A DNA stretch of 5,269 nt from an uncultured Gammaproteobacteria bacterium (GTDB lineage Bacteria > Pseudomonadota > Gammaproteobacteria > Pseudomonadales > UBA5518), in contig CAIXOY010000354.1 in assembly GCA_903921135.1 (NCBI GenBank), positions 1 to 5,269 on the forward strand, read 5' to 3'. Shown here piece by piece: positions 1 through 5,269 of this stretch. The notes under the pieces are model-generated. The model did not search any database. It saw only the letters and a program-made list of their open reading frames with translations, and was not told the origin of the DNA. Position 1 is the stretch's first letter; each line of letters starts with the position of its first letter. The position numbers and the translations under genes are program-made.

Positions 1-389
1 ACCAGCGGAATACCGATCGCCAGCGCGACGGCCAGCGGAAACGCCGCATTCACCACGGCGGCGGTCATCGCCCATGAAGTCAGCATCAGAACGCGCCCTG
101 CCAACCACAACGCGGCCAGTGCCATCAGCGGCACAGCGGTCGGCGTCGGTTGGGCCGTCCAGTTGCGCACAGCGGTGAGCAAAAACCCGGCGATGATGGC
201 GGTGGTGTAGCCGAACAACATTTCATGGCTATGCCACACCGCGCCGGACAAGGCTGCCGCCGGCACATAGCCGGAAAACTGTGCCGCCCACCACAACATA
301 CCGACCGCGCTGAACGCGGCCGCCAGTAAATAAAACGGGCGAAAGCCCAGATTCCATAATGCAAATTCAGCCGGATGCACTTGATTCAA
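1..389 (-). CDS. nnrS: NnrS-family membrane protein, N-terminal part (3' end outside window)
   Basis: NnrS proteins are multi-pass heme- and copper-containing inner-membrane proteins found with denitrification genes. Known work links them to tolerance of nitrosative stress. The frame has no usable ATG and gives 129 residues before the left edge. It starts NQVHPAEFALWNLGFRPFYL, and LGFRPFYLLAA is the classic NnrS N-terminus. It continues with the signature WHSHEMLFGY (about 52-61), with two His that are likely metal or heme ligands, then IIAGFLLTAVRNWT. Hydrophobic segments lie near 20-38, 60-75, 87-104 and from 107 to the edge. The start is probably the TTG at 387-389, 6 bases after AAAAGAG (396-402), with an in-frame TGA shortly upstream. 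The GTG at 378-380 is the alternative, but its spacing is 15 bases. A 97-base gap separates it from the upstream gene, with no clear terminator or FNR-like site. It is probably cotranscribed, placing NO protection in the nitrate reductase unit. Confidence 0.9.
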   Translation of the reverse strand, partial: MNQVHPAEFALWNLGFRPFYLLAAAFSAVGMLWWAAQFSGYVPAAALSGAVWHSHEMLFGYTTAIIAGFLLTAVRNWTAQPTPTAVPLMALAALWLAGRVLMLTSWAMTAAVVNAAFPLAVALAIGIPL

Positions 390-490
390 GTTTTTCTCTT
401 TTCAATAAAGTGTCTGCGTTGCTCGACGTTTCCACCAACCCGGCATGGCTGAAACGGTGCTGTGCAGCGCCACGCGGGTGTGGCGTTCAT
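386..490 (-). CDS. Bridging 34-codon ORF between the hypothetical gene and nnrS (weak)
   Basis: An ATG at 488-490 overlaps the stop of the 136-residue protein as ATGA. The frame runs 34 codons to a TGA that overlaps the putative TTG start of nnrS as TTGA. The peptide begins MNATPAWRCTAPF, is basic near the C-terminus (EKRKT) and has no recognised domain. Against coding: no convincing Shine-Dalgarno precedes it, only about half of its codons end in G or C (well below the neighbouring genes), and two AGA codons occur near the end. It may be plain spacer carrying the nnrS ribosome site. It is listed because it fills the 97-base gap and abuts both neighbours exactly. Confidence 0.2.
   Translation of the reverse strand: MNATPAWRCTAPFQPCRVGGNVEQRRHFIEKRKT
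468..485 (-). other. 6-bp stem-loop just after the hypothetical gene's stop codon
   Basis: CGCCAC and GTGGCG form a perfect 6-bp stem with a 6-base loop (ACCCGC), one base past the TGA. It is not followed by a T-run, so it is unlikely to be a complete intrinsic terminator. It might protect the 3' end of a processed upstream message or cause partial attenuation before nnrS. It could also be chance in GC-rich DNA. Confidence 0.25.
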
Positions 491-897
491 GCAAACGACA
501 GGATCCCGCCCTCGCGATTAAAGGCGAGCATGGTGCCGAAGCGACCGTTGCCCACCGCGTCTATCATCTGTTCCAACGCACGCGCGGTTTCTGTCGTCGT
601 CGGCGCAGACCCGCCGCGCCCGCCGAGACTGGCGACAAACACCGCCACCCAGCCGGCGCTCAACGCCTGCGACTCTGCAACCAGGGCAGCGAAGCCGGCG
701 AGCTCCGCCGGCGTTTTATCGACCGACATCAAGGGGGCGAGGGCACCGCCGTCACCGGCGGCAAACGCTGCGCGCTGCGCCTCGCTACAGTCATCAGGCA
801 ACACCGCCTGCGCAAACACAAACAACAAGCGCTGTGGCGCGACCTGCGCGCAGGCCGCCTGCAAGAGATCATCAAAGTCCGATTGGTTGATGACCAT
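487..897 (-). CDS. Conserved hypothetical protein, 136 residues, downstream of nar parvulin
   Basis: This is a small soluble protein with no signal peptide, membrane helix or metal-binding cysteine cluster. It begins MVINQSDFDDLLQAA, followed by an amphipathic helix and a hydrophobic strand (PQRLLFVFA, about 21-29). The middle has LPDD, GGALAPLMSVDKTP (about 50-63) and a second strand WVAVFVASLGGRGG (about 83-96). The C-terminal part is helical and ends FNREGGILSFA. From memory it resembles a short family in denitrifying beta- and gammaproteobacteria, often labelled 'ribonucleotide reductase subunit alpha'. Nothing here supports that label: no radical-site or substrate-site residues are seen and the length is far too short. 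The gene starts 2 bases after the isomerase stop with only a weak ribosome site, so translation probably depends on coupling. Its position suggests a nitrate-respiration accessory role, but the function is unknown. Confidence 0.85.
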   Translation of the reverse strand: MVINQSDFDDLLQAACAQVAPQRLLFVFAQAVLPDDCSEAQRAAFAAGDGGALAPLMSVDKTPAELAGFAALVAESQALSAGWVAVFVASLGGRGGSAPTTTETARALEQMIDAVGNGRFGTMLAFNREGGILSFA

Positions 898-899
898 GT

Positions 900-1691
900 T
901 TACTGCAGCAACGGCGTATCAGCCGTTTCCAGCGCCACGCCTTCGACCACCGCGGCGGCGGCCAGCACGCACAGGTATTGCCTAAGCGCGGTGACGAAGG
1001 TTTGCTGACGCAGCGCCATCGCAACCGCACCACGCACCGTCGCATACTCCTGCGCCACGCCGGGCTCGCGTTCGAGCACCTCGACGATATGCAAACCAAA
1101 ACGACTGTGGAGCAGACGCGGCAGCACACCGACCTCTGTATGCGCGAAGACTTCGCGCGCAATTTCCGGCGCGCAATCCGCCGCCGTGAGCCAGCCCAAC
1201 TCGCCGCCCTCGGCACCGCTCGGACAATTCGACCCACTGCGCGCCGCCGCGGCAAATCCATCTGCAGCAGAGGCGTCATGACAACGCACCTCGAGATAAA
1301 TCGCCTCCGCGCGTTGGCGCAAGGCGCCGACATCAACGCCGGGGGTCACCGCAAATAAAATATGCCGCAGGCGCACGCGTTCGCCGCTGGCATAACGGCT
1401 TTGATGGGCAGCGTAATAGCGACGGCAGGCTGCATCCGAAGGCTCTGCCACCGGCACCGCCTGTTCGAGCAAGCGTTCCACCGCCTGGGTGGCCGCCGCG
1501 CTGATCACGCCGTCGGCATACGCGGCATCATCGGCCGCCAGCAGGCCGGCGGCTTGCGCGGCCTGACGCAACAACTCACTACACGCCCGCTGACGTAACA
1601 CCGCCTCCGTCAGCACCTCGCCGCGCACCTGCAAAGCCACGCCATTGATATGGGCCACCGCGCTGGGGGCCGCCGTCAGGGTATCCATCAT
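900..1691 (-). CDS. Parvulin-type (PpiC/NifM-like) peptidyl-prolyl cis-trans isomerase in the nar operon
   Basis: The 263-residue protein has an Ala-rich helical N-terminal part (about 1-95), then a rotamase domain of the parvulin family (about 105-208), then a helical tail (about 215-255). Parvulin hallmarks visible are VRLRHILFAV with His110, the loop S-G-S-N-CPSGAEGGELGWL (about 152-168), and the closing strand FGLHIVEVLE with His201. There is no signal peptide or lipobox, so it should act in the cytoplasm. That is unlike the periplasmic SurA/PpiD types but similar to NifM, which assists nitrogenase Fe-protein maturation. A PpiC-type gene follows narGHJI in Pseudomonas aeruginosa too, so the linkage is established. 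A role in folding or maturing NarGH is inference. The start at 1691 has AGAGGA 8 bases upstream (1700-1705). A second ATG follows at once (MMD) and cannot be excluded. The TAA is 2 bases before the next gene. Confidence 0.9.
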   Translation of the reverse strand: MMDTLTAAPSAVAHINGVALQVRGEVLTEAVLRQRACSELLRQAAQAAGLLAADDAAYADGVISAAATQAVERLLEQAVPVAEPSDAACRRYYAAHQSRYASGERVRLRHILFAVTPGVDVGALRQRAEAIYLEVRCHDASAADGFAAAARSGSNCPSGAEGGELGWLTAADCAPEIAREVFAHTEVGVLPRLLHSRFGLHIVEVLEREPGVAQEYATVRGAVAMALRQQTFVTALRQYLCVLAAAAVVEGVALETADTPLLQ

Positions 1692-1722
1692 TGATTACGT
1701 CCTCTCATAGAGATGCGCACGA

Positions 1723-2460
1723 TTAAAGACCGGTGCGCGGCTGTTGATGGCCGGCCGGCAGATTCAAACGGCGGCTGCGTACGATCTGATACGGGCGGAA
1801 CAAATAACCGATGGAGGCAAAGCCGCTCCACACGTGCACCAAACGGCTGAACGGAAAAAGCAGAAAGATCGTCATGCCGAGCACGATATGCACTTTGTAC
1901 GGCCAGGCCAGCGGGATCAGCCCGCCGGCGGCGCCGGCACGAAAAGTCATCACCCGTTGCGCCCAGTCGGCCAGCACCAGCATCACCGCGCCGTCAGCGT
2001 GCGACAGCGATAACGGCAGCGTGATCAGCCCGAGCGTCAGCTGCACCCAGAGGATCATCAGGATCGCCAGATCTGTCCGATGACTGGTGAGGCGGATGCG
2101 CGGGTCAAACAGGCGACGGTGTATCAACAGGGTCAGCCCGATGAAGCACAGCAAGCCGGCCACACCACCGGCGACGATCGCCACCATCTGCTTGTCGGCC
2201 GGCGTGATGAAGGATGCATAGACCCAGTGCGGCGTCAGTAAACCGGCGAAGTGGCCGAAAAACAAAAACAGAATGCCGATGTGAAACAGGTTGCTGCCCC
2301 AGCGCAAGGTGCCGGTGCGCAGCATCTGCGAGGAGTCACTCTTCCAGGTGTATTGGTCGCGGTCAAAGCGGGCGAGGCTGCCGGCCAGAAACACCACCAT
2401 GCAGATGTACGGATAAGAACCGAACAAAAAAGTATGCAGATAAGATTCAAAGGCGTTCAT
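1723..2460 (-). CDS. narI: Respiratory nitrate reductase gamma subunit NarI (cytochrome b)
   Basis: NarI is the membrane anchor. It oxidises quinol at the periplasmic side and passes electrons through two b hemes to NarH. The 245-residue product is slightly longer than E. coli NarI (225), with the extra length in a polar tail after YQIVRSRR. Five hydrophobic segments are visible, near residues 10-30, 55-76, 93-115, 130-150 and 188-208. The four expected heme ligands are present: His60 and His70 in NLFHIGILFLFFGHF, His191 in YKVHIVLGMT and His209 in FSRLVHVWS. These align with E. coli His56, 66, 187 and 205. The start at 2460 (MNAFESYLH) is preferred over the in-frame ATG at 2544, because it overlaps the narJ stop as ATGA, has AGGAG 7 bases upstream (2468-2472) and matches the family N-terminus. 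The longer form would add narJ-overlapping, non-conserved residues. A 31-base gap follows before the prolyl isomerase gene. Confidence 0.97.
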   Translation of the reverse strand: MNAFESYLHTFLFGSYPYICMVVFLAGSLARFDRDQYTWKSDSSQMLRTGTLRWGSNLFHIGILFLFFGHFAGLLTPHWVYASFITPADKQMVAIVAGGVAGLLCFIGLTLLIHRRLFDPRIRLTSHRTDLAILMILWVQLTLGLITLPLSLSHADGAVMLVLADWAQRVMTFRAGAAGGLIPLAWPYKVHIVLGMTIFLLFPFSRLVHVWSGFASIGYLFRPYQIVRSRRLNLPAGHQQPRTGL

Positions 2461-3149
2461 GTGACCACTCCTGATTTGGCAGTCTTGCGGATGAGGCGAA
2501 CCGGTTGCGGCTGGCCGGGTCGGGCCTGCCCGCGGGTAGAACAACCGTCGAAGACCAGCGGCTCATTCCAGCTCTCATCAATCGAGGGTTCGGCAGCCAG
2601 CGCCACCGTCTGCGCTTTTTCACCGGCCAGCTCAAGCAATGCCGCAAGCACGCCGGCGTACGGACTGGCGCGCTGTTGCAAGGCGCTGAAGATGGCGTTG
2701 AAGATGTGCGCCATCTCGCCGAGAAAGGCGCGCGCCTCCGTCGGCGGCTGGGTGGACACAAACTCCAGCACTGCGGGCAGATAATCCGGCAGCTCACCGG
2801 GCGCCAAGTAGAGCCCGGCTTTTTCATAGGTCTGGGCGAGATCGATCATCGCCGGACCACGGTCACGCGAGTCACCATGCACGTGTTCGAACAGATGCAG
2901 TGAGGTGCCGCGCCCGCGGTCGAAGAGTTCGACGTAATCCGCCTCACTCTCCAACAGTTCAGCCACAGCAAGATGGTCGATCAAAGCCTGCAAAGCGACG
3001 AGACGCGGCGTCGACAGCGCCGCTTCGTCACGCAGAATGTCGCGCATCTCGGCCAGCTGCTGGCGCAGCGCAGCGTCGGGATAAGCCAGCAGCGCCGCCA
3101 GTACCCGCAGACTGCCGGCCGCCGGCCGCGGTTTTATAAAGTCAGCCAT
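2457..3149 (-). CDS. narJ: Nitrate reductase-specific chaperone NarJ
   Basis: NarJ is the cytoplasmic TorD/DmsD-type chaperone that binds apo-NarG, assists Mo-cofactor and Fe-S insertion, and prevents premature membrane docking. It is not part of the final enzyme. The product has 230 residues (E. coli NarJ about 236) and is mostly helical. The diagnostic family block at residues 72-104 reads YVELFDRGRGTSLHLFEHVH followed by GDSRDRGPAMIDL. A second typical piece, DESWNEPLVFDGCS, lies near residues 191-204. No signal peptide or membrane segment is seen, as expected. The start ATG at 3149 is supported by GGAGGT 6 bases upstream (3156-3161), which overlaps the end of narH. The TGA overlaps the narI ATG as ATGA, which implies translational coupling of narJ and narI. 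Confidence 0.97.
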   Translation of the reverse strand: MADFIKPRPAAGSLRVLAALLAYPDAALRQQLAEMRDILRDEAALSTPRLVALQALIDHLAVAELLESEADYVELFDRGRGTSLHLFEHVHGDSRDRGPAMIDLAQTYEKAGLYLAPGELPDYLPAVLEFVSTQPPTEARAFLGEMAHIFNAIFSALQQRASPYAGVLAALLELAGEKAQTVALAAEPSIDESWNEPLVFDGCSTRGQARPGQPQPVRLIRKTAKSGVVT

Positions 3150-3151
3150 GA

Positions 3152-4687
3152 TCAGACCTCCAGCTTGATGGGAATGGTGCGTTTTTTCTCGCTGCCGAAG
3201 AGACTGGTCTGGCCGGTGCCTTCCGAGCAGCCGTTGCCAAACGAGAAGCCGCAGCCGCCGCGCACATTGAAGGTGTTCTCCGCATATTCGCGGTGCGTGC
3301 TGGGAATCACGAAGCGGTCCTCGTAGTTGGCGATGGCCATGACGCGGTACATCTCTTCAACTTCGGCCTGCGACATGCCAACCTGATCAAGGGCGGCGGT
3401 ATTGAGGCGTCCCTCGACATGCTTCTCGCGCTGATAAGCGCGCATCGCCAACATGCGCTCGAGTGCACGCACCACCGGTGCGGTGTCGCCCGCCGTCAGC
3501 AGATTGGCGAGATACTGCACCGGGATGCGCAACTGGCTGACATCGGGGATGACGCCGCGGGCCGGCACGCGACCGGCATTGGCGGCGGCACTGATCGGCG
3601 ACAACGGCGGCACGTACCACACCATCGGCAGGGTGCGATATTCCGGATGCAGCGGCAACGCCACCTTCCATTGCACCGCCATCTTGTAAACCGGGCTGTT
3701 GCGCGCGGCTTCCATCCACTTGTCTGGAATGCCATCGAGTGCGGCCTGTGCGATCACCTGCGGATCATGGGGGTCGAGGAAGATGTCGAGCTGCGCCTGA
3801 TACAAATCGCGGTCGTGCACCACCGCAGCGGCCGAGGCAATGCGATCGGCGTCATAGAGCAGCACGCCGAGATAGCGGATGCGGCCGACGCAGGTCTCCG
3901 AACACACCGTCGGCTGGCCGGCTTCGATGCGCGGAAAACAGAAAATACATTTCTCCGCCTTGCCGCTCTTCCAGTTGTAATAAATCTTCTTGTAGGGACA
4001 ACCGCTCACGCACATGCGCCAGCCGCGGCACTTGTCCTGATCGATGAGGACGATGCCGTCTTCCTCGCGCTTGTAAATCGACCCCGAGGGACAGCTCGCC
4101 ACGCAGGCCGGGTTCAGGCAGTGTTCGCAGAGGCGCGGCAGGTACATCATGAACGTGTTCTCGAACTGGCCGTAGATCTGCTTTTGCGTTTCTTCGAAAC
4201 CATTCTCGAAATTTTTATCCTTGCTCCTCTTGGCAAACTCGCCGCCGAGGATCTCTTCCCAGTTCGGGCCCCAGACGATCTTGTCCATCTGCTTGCCGGT
4301 GATCAGGCTGCGCGGACGCGCGGTCGGCGTCGCCTTCATCTCGGGCGCCGCCTGCAAATGCCCGTAGTCGAAGGTGAACGGTTCGTAGTAATCGTCGATC
4401 TCGGGCAGATTGGGATTGGCGAAGATGCGCATCAGCAGTTTCCACTTCGCACCCTGCCGCGGCTCGATGCGGCCGTCGGCTTTGCGTACCCAGCCGCCGT
4501 TCCATTTGTCCTGGTTCTCCCATTCCTTCGGGTAACCGATGCCGGGCTTGGTCTCCACGTTGTTGAACCAGGCGTATTCCATGCCGGGCCGGCTGGTCCA
4601 GACATTCTTGCAAGTCACCGAACAGGTGTGACAACCGATGCACTTGTCGAGATTCAACACCATGCCGATTTGGGCGCGGATTTTCAT
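3152..4687 (-). CDS. narH: Respiratory nitrate reductase beta subunit NarH (four Fe-S clusters)
   Basis: NarH carries electrons from NarI hemes to NarG on the cytoplasmic side of the membrane. The 511-residue product matches the usual length (E. coli about 512). The ferredoxin-like cysteine groups are all present: C16-C19-C22-C26 (CIGCHTCSVTC), C187-C190-C195-C199 (CEHCLNPACVASC), C220-W223-C226-C230 and C247-C250-C262-C266. The CxxW variant in the third group (W223 in place of a Cys) is the established NarH signature giving the single [3Fe-4S] cluster among three [4Fe-4S]. The C-terminal part contains VMAIANYEDRFVIPS and GGCGFSFGNGC, typical of NarH. The start at 4687 is chosen because MKIRAQIGMVLNLDKC is the conserved N-terminus and AGGAGG sits 4 bases upstream. 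The frame stays open to 4804, but that extension runs into narG and looks non-coding. The gene ends 2 bases before narJ, and its last codons (CTG GAG GTC) form the narJ ribosome site. Confidence 0.98.
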   Translation of the reverse strand: MKIRAQIGMVLNLDKCIGCHTCSVTCKNVWTSRPGMEYAWFNNVETKPGIGYPKEWENQDKWNGGWVRKADGRIEPRQGAKWKLLMRIFANPNLPEIDDYYEPFTFDYGHLQAAPEMKATPTARPRSLITGKQMDKIVWGPNWEEILGGEFAKRSKDKNFENGFEETQKQIYGQFENTFMMYLPRLCEHCLNPACVASCPSGSIYKREEDGIVLIDQDKCRGWRMCVSGCPYKKIYYNWKSGKAEKCIFCFPRIEAGQPTVCSETCVGRIRYLGVLLYDADRIASAAAVVHDRDLYQAQLDIFLDPHDPQVIAQAALDGIPDKWMEAARNSPVYKMAVQWKVALPLHPEYRTLPMVWYVPPLSPISAAANAGRVPARGVIPDVSQLRIPVQYLANLLTAGDTAPVVRALERMLAMRAYQREKHVEGRLNTAALDQVGMSQAEVEEMYRVMAIANYEDRFVIPSTHREYAENTFNVRGGCGFSFGNGCSEGTGQTSLFGSEKKRTIPIKLEV

Positions 4688-4764
4688 GCTGCCTCCTGCG
4701 TAACGGTGGCGACGGCGCAGAACGCCACCGGCGCCACGCCAACCATGTCGGGGTATGTCTTCAT
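4684..4764 (-). CDS. Bridging 26-codon mini-ORF between narG and narH (putative)
   Basis: This short ORF fills the narG-narH spacer exactly. Its ATG overlaps the narG TGA as ATGA, and its TGA overlaps the narH ATG as ATGA. A Shine-Dalgarno-like GGGAGAGG lies 4 bases before the ATG (4769-4776). The peptide begins MKTYPDM, has a hydrophobic small-residue middle (V-G-V-A-P-V-A-F-C-A-V-A-T-V) and ends TQEAA. About 21 of 26 codons end in G or C, matching the coding style of the nar genes. I do not recognise the peptide, and the hydrophobic stretch (about 15 residues) is short for a membrane helix. The arrangement would let ribosomes pass from narG to narH by stop-start coupling, so translation rather than the product may be what matters. 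The ORF could also be chance in GC-rich DNA, or a relic of a duplicated narH start: the two starts share purine-rich SD, GC, ATGAA. Seen directly: ORF, overlaps and SD. Translation is inferred. Confidence 0.4.
   Translation of the reverse strand: MKTYPDMVGVAPVAFCAVATVTQEAA
4704..4730 (-). other. 8-bp inverted repeat (stem-loop) in the narG-narH spacer
   Basis: On the transcribed strand CGGTGGCG and CGCCACCG form a perfect, GC-rich 8-bp stem around an 11-base loop (TTCTGCGCCGT). The stem ends 6 bases before the narH Shine-Dalgarno AGGAGG (4692-4697). There is no following T-run, so it is not an intrinsic terminator. It may instead tune mRNA stability or access to the narH ribosome site, which could adjust NarG:NarH stoichiometry. 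That role is inference. It lies inside the bridging mini-ORF, so ribosomes translating that ORF would melt it. Confidence 0.45.
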
Positions 4765-5269
4765 GCAACCTCTCCCTGCGCCTGTACCGGCCGCACCAGC
4801 TCATCGGCCACCGGCGTGTCGAGCCAGTCGATCTTGTTCATCTTGCGCACCACCACGAACTCGTCACGGTTGGTGCCGATGGTTCCGTAATAATTAAAGC
4901 CGTAGCTGAACTGCGCATAGCCGCCGATCATGTGCGTCGGCTTCAAGACAATGCGCGTCACCGAGTTGTGAATGCCGCCGCGTGCACCGGTGATCTCCGA
5001 GCCTGGCATGTTGACGATTTTTTCCTGCGCGTGGTACATCATCACCATGCCCGGATTGACGCGCTGACTAACCACCGCGCGCGCCGCAATTGCACCGTTG
5101 ATATTGAACAGCTCGATCCAGTCGTTATCGACAATGCCGGCACGCTTGGCATCGTCCTCGCTGAGCCACACGCAGGGGCCGCCGCGACTGAGCGTCAGCA
5201 TCAGCAGATTGTCGGTATAGGTTGAGTGGATGCCCCACTTCTGGTGCGGCGTGATGAAGTTGAGCGCGA
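4761..5269 (-). CDS. narG: Respiratory nitrate reductase alpha subunit NarG, C-terminal part (5' end outside window)
   Basis: NarG is the cytoplasm-facing catalytic subunit of NarGHI. It reduces nitrate to nitrite at a Mo-bis-MGD centre and carries one Fe-S cluster near its N-terminus, which is not in this window. Only the last 168 residues are present. The reading frame is open to the right edge, and the first in-window residues read ALNFITPHQKWGIHSTYTDN, a segment I recognise as near-identical to the E. coli NarG C-terminal region. Further matches are WLSEDDAK, MYHAQEKIVN, GSEITGARGGIHNSVTRI, YGFNYYGT and NRDEFVVVRKM. This is the molybdopterin-dinucleotide-binding domain typical of the C-terminus of this family. 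The last residues, after DWLD, are variable in the family and end QAQGEVA before a TGA. The internal Met near 5201 is not the start. The last codons contain a strong Shine-Dalgarno-like GGGAGAGG, and the stop overlaps the ATG of a 26-codon ORF leading into narH. Identification is very secure. Confidence 0.98.
   Translation of the reverse strand, partial: ALNFITPHQKWGIHSTYTDNLLMLTLSRGGPCVWLSEDDAKRAGIVDNDWIELFNINGAIAARAVVSQRVNPGMVMMYHAQEKIVNMPGSEITGARGGIHNSVTRIVLKPTHMIGGYAQFSYGFNYYGTIGTNRDEFVVVRKMNKIDWLDTPVADELVRPVQAQGEVA

Noticed and set aside
125..364. Minus-strand ORF of 79 codons beginning MHYGIWAFARF
   Set aside because: It is the out-of-frame shadow of nnrS, whose true frame encodes LGFRPFYL and WHSHEMLFGY.
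380..390. Palindrome CTTGATTCAAG over the nnrS start as an FNR/Dnr operator
   Set aside because: The FNR-type site needs TTGAT-N4-ATCAA. Here the half-sites are separated by one base and overlap the start codon, so it is probably chance.
359..1008. Two overlapping plus-strand ORFs of about 190-210 codons opposite the hypothetical gene and isomerase end
   Set aside because: Both are low-complexity Ala/Arg/Pro-rich, mutually overlapping, and antisense to genes with family support or operon spacing.
1692..1722. Possible terminator or promoter between narI and the isomerase gene
   Set aside because: The 31-base gap has only a 4-bp stem (CTCT/AGAG) that overlaps the isomerase ribosome site. There is no T-run and no clear -35/-10 pair.
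2461..2544. Longer narI beginning at the ATG at 2544
   Set aside because: The extra 28 residues overlap narJ, are not like NarI, and the ATG at 2460 has a good ribosome site and the usual narJ-narI overlap.
4688..4804. Longer narH beginning at 4804
   Set aside because: The added residues are Arg/Gly-rich, overlap narG and are not conserved; the ATG at 4687 has AGGAGG and the family N-terminus.
3293..4897. Long plus-strand ORF of 534 codons opposite narH
   Set aside because: It lies antisense to an unmistakable narH, and its His/Arg/Ala-rich product has no recognisable domain. Such shadows are common in GC-rich coding DNA.

Overview
The window is a high-GC stretch of proteobacterial chromosome, densely packed and transcribed entirely on the minus strand. 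It is the distal part of a membrane-bound respiratory nitrate reductase (nar) operon plus its downstream accessory genes. In transcription order (right to left): the 3' end of narG, narH, narJ, narI, a cytoplasmic parvulin-type prolyl isomerase, a small conserved hypothetical gene, and the 5' end of an nnrS-family gene that runs off the left edge. The GC-rich codon use, the NarGHJI type and the narI-parvulin linkage (also known from the Pseudomonas aeruginosa nar operon) suggest a nitrate-respiring or denitrifying beta- or gammaproteobacterium. The sequence alone does not fix the genus.

Layout: narG (catalytic Mo subunit, C-terminal 168 residues) is separated from narH by a 73-base spacer. 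That spacer is fully occupied by a 26-codon ORF overlapping both the narG stop and the narH start, and it holds an 8-bp inverted repeat. narH, narJ and narI follow with a 2-base gap and then a 4-base ATGA overlap. After 31 bases comes the prolyl isomerase gene, then after 2 bases the hypothetical gene. A 97-base gap, which again contains a bridging ORF (34 codons), leads to nnrS with a probable TTG start.

How they work together: NarG reduces nitrate at its Mo-bis-MGD site, NarH wires electrons through four Fe-S clusters, and NarI anchors the complex and oxidises quinol through two b hemes. NarJ is the dedicated chaperone that holds NarG for cofactor insertion before membrane docking. The parvulin and the hypothetical protein are likely accessory to reductase maturation or nitrate-respiratory physiology by position only. 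NnrS proteins are membrane proteins linked to nitric oxide stress and denitrification, so the unit pairs nitrate reduction with protection from its reactive nitrogen products. No transposon, CRISPR, tRNA, rRNA or convincing intrinsic terminator was seen, and the operon promoter lies outside the window, upstream of narG.

This is mostly a recognisable operon. The unexplained elements are the two bridging mini-ORFs, the narG-narH hairpin and the uncharacterised 136-residue protein.
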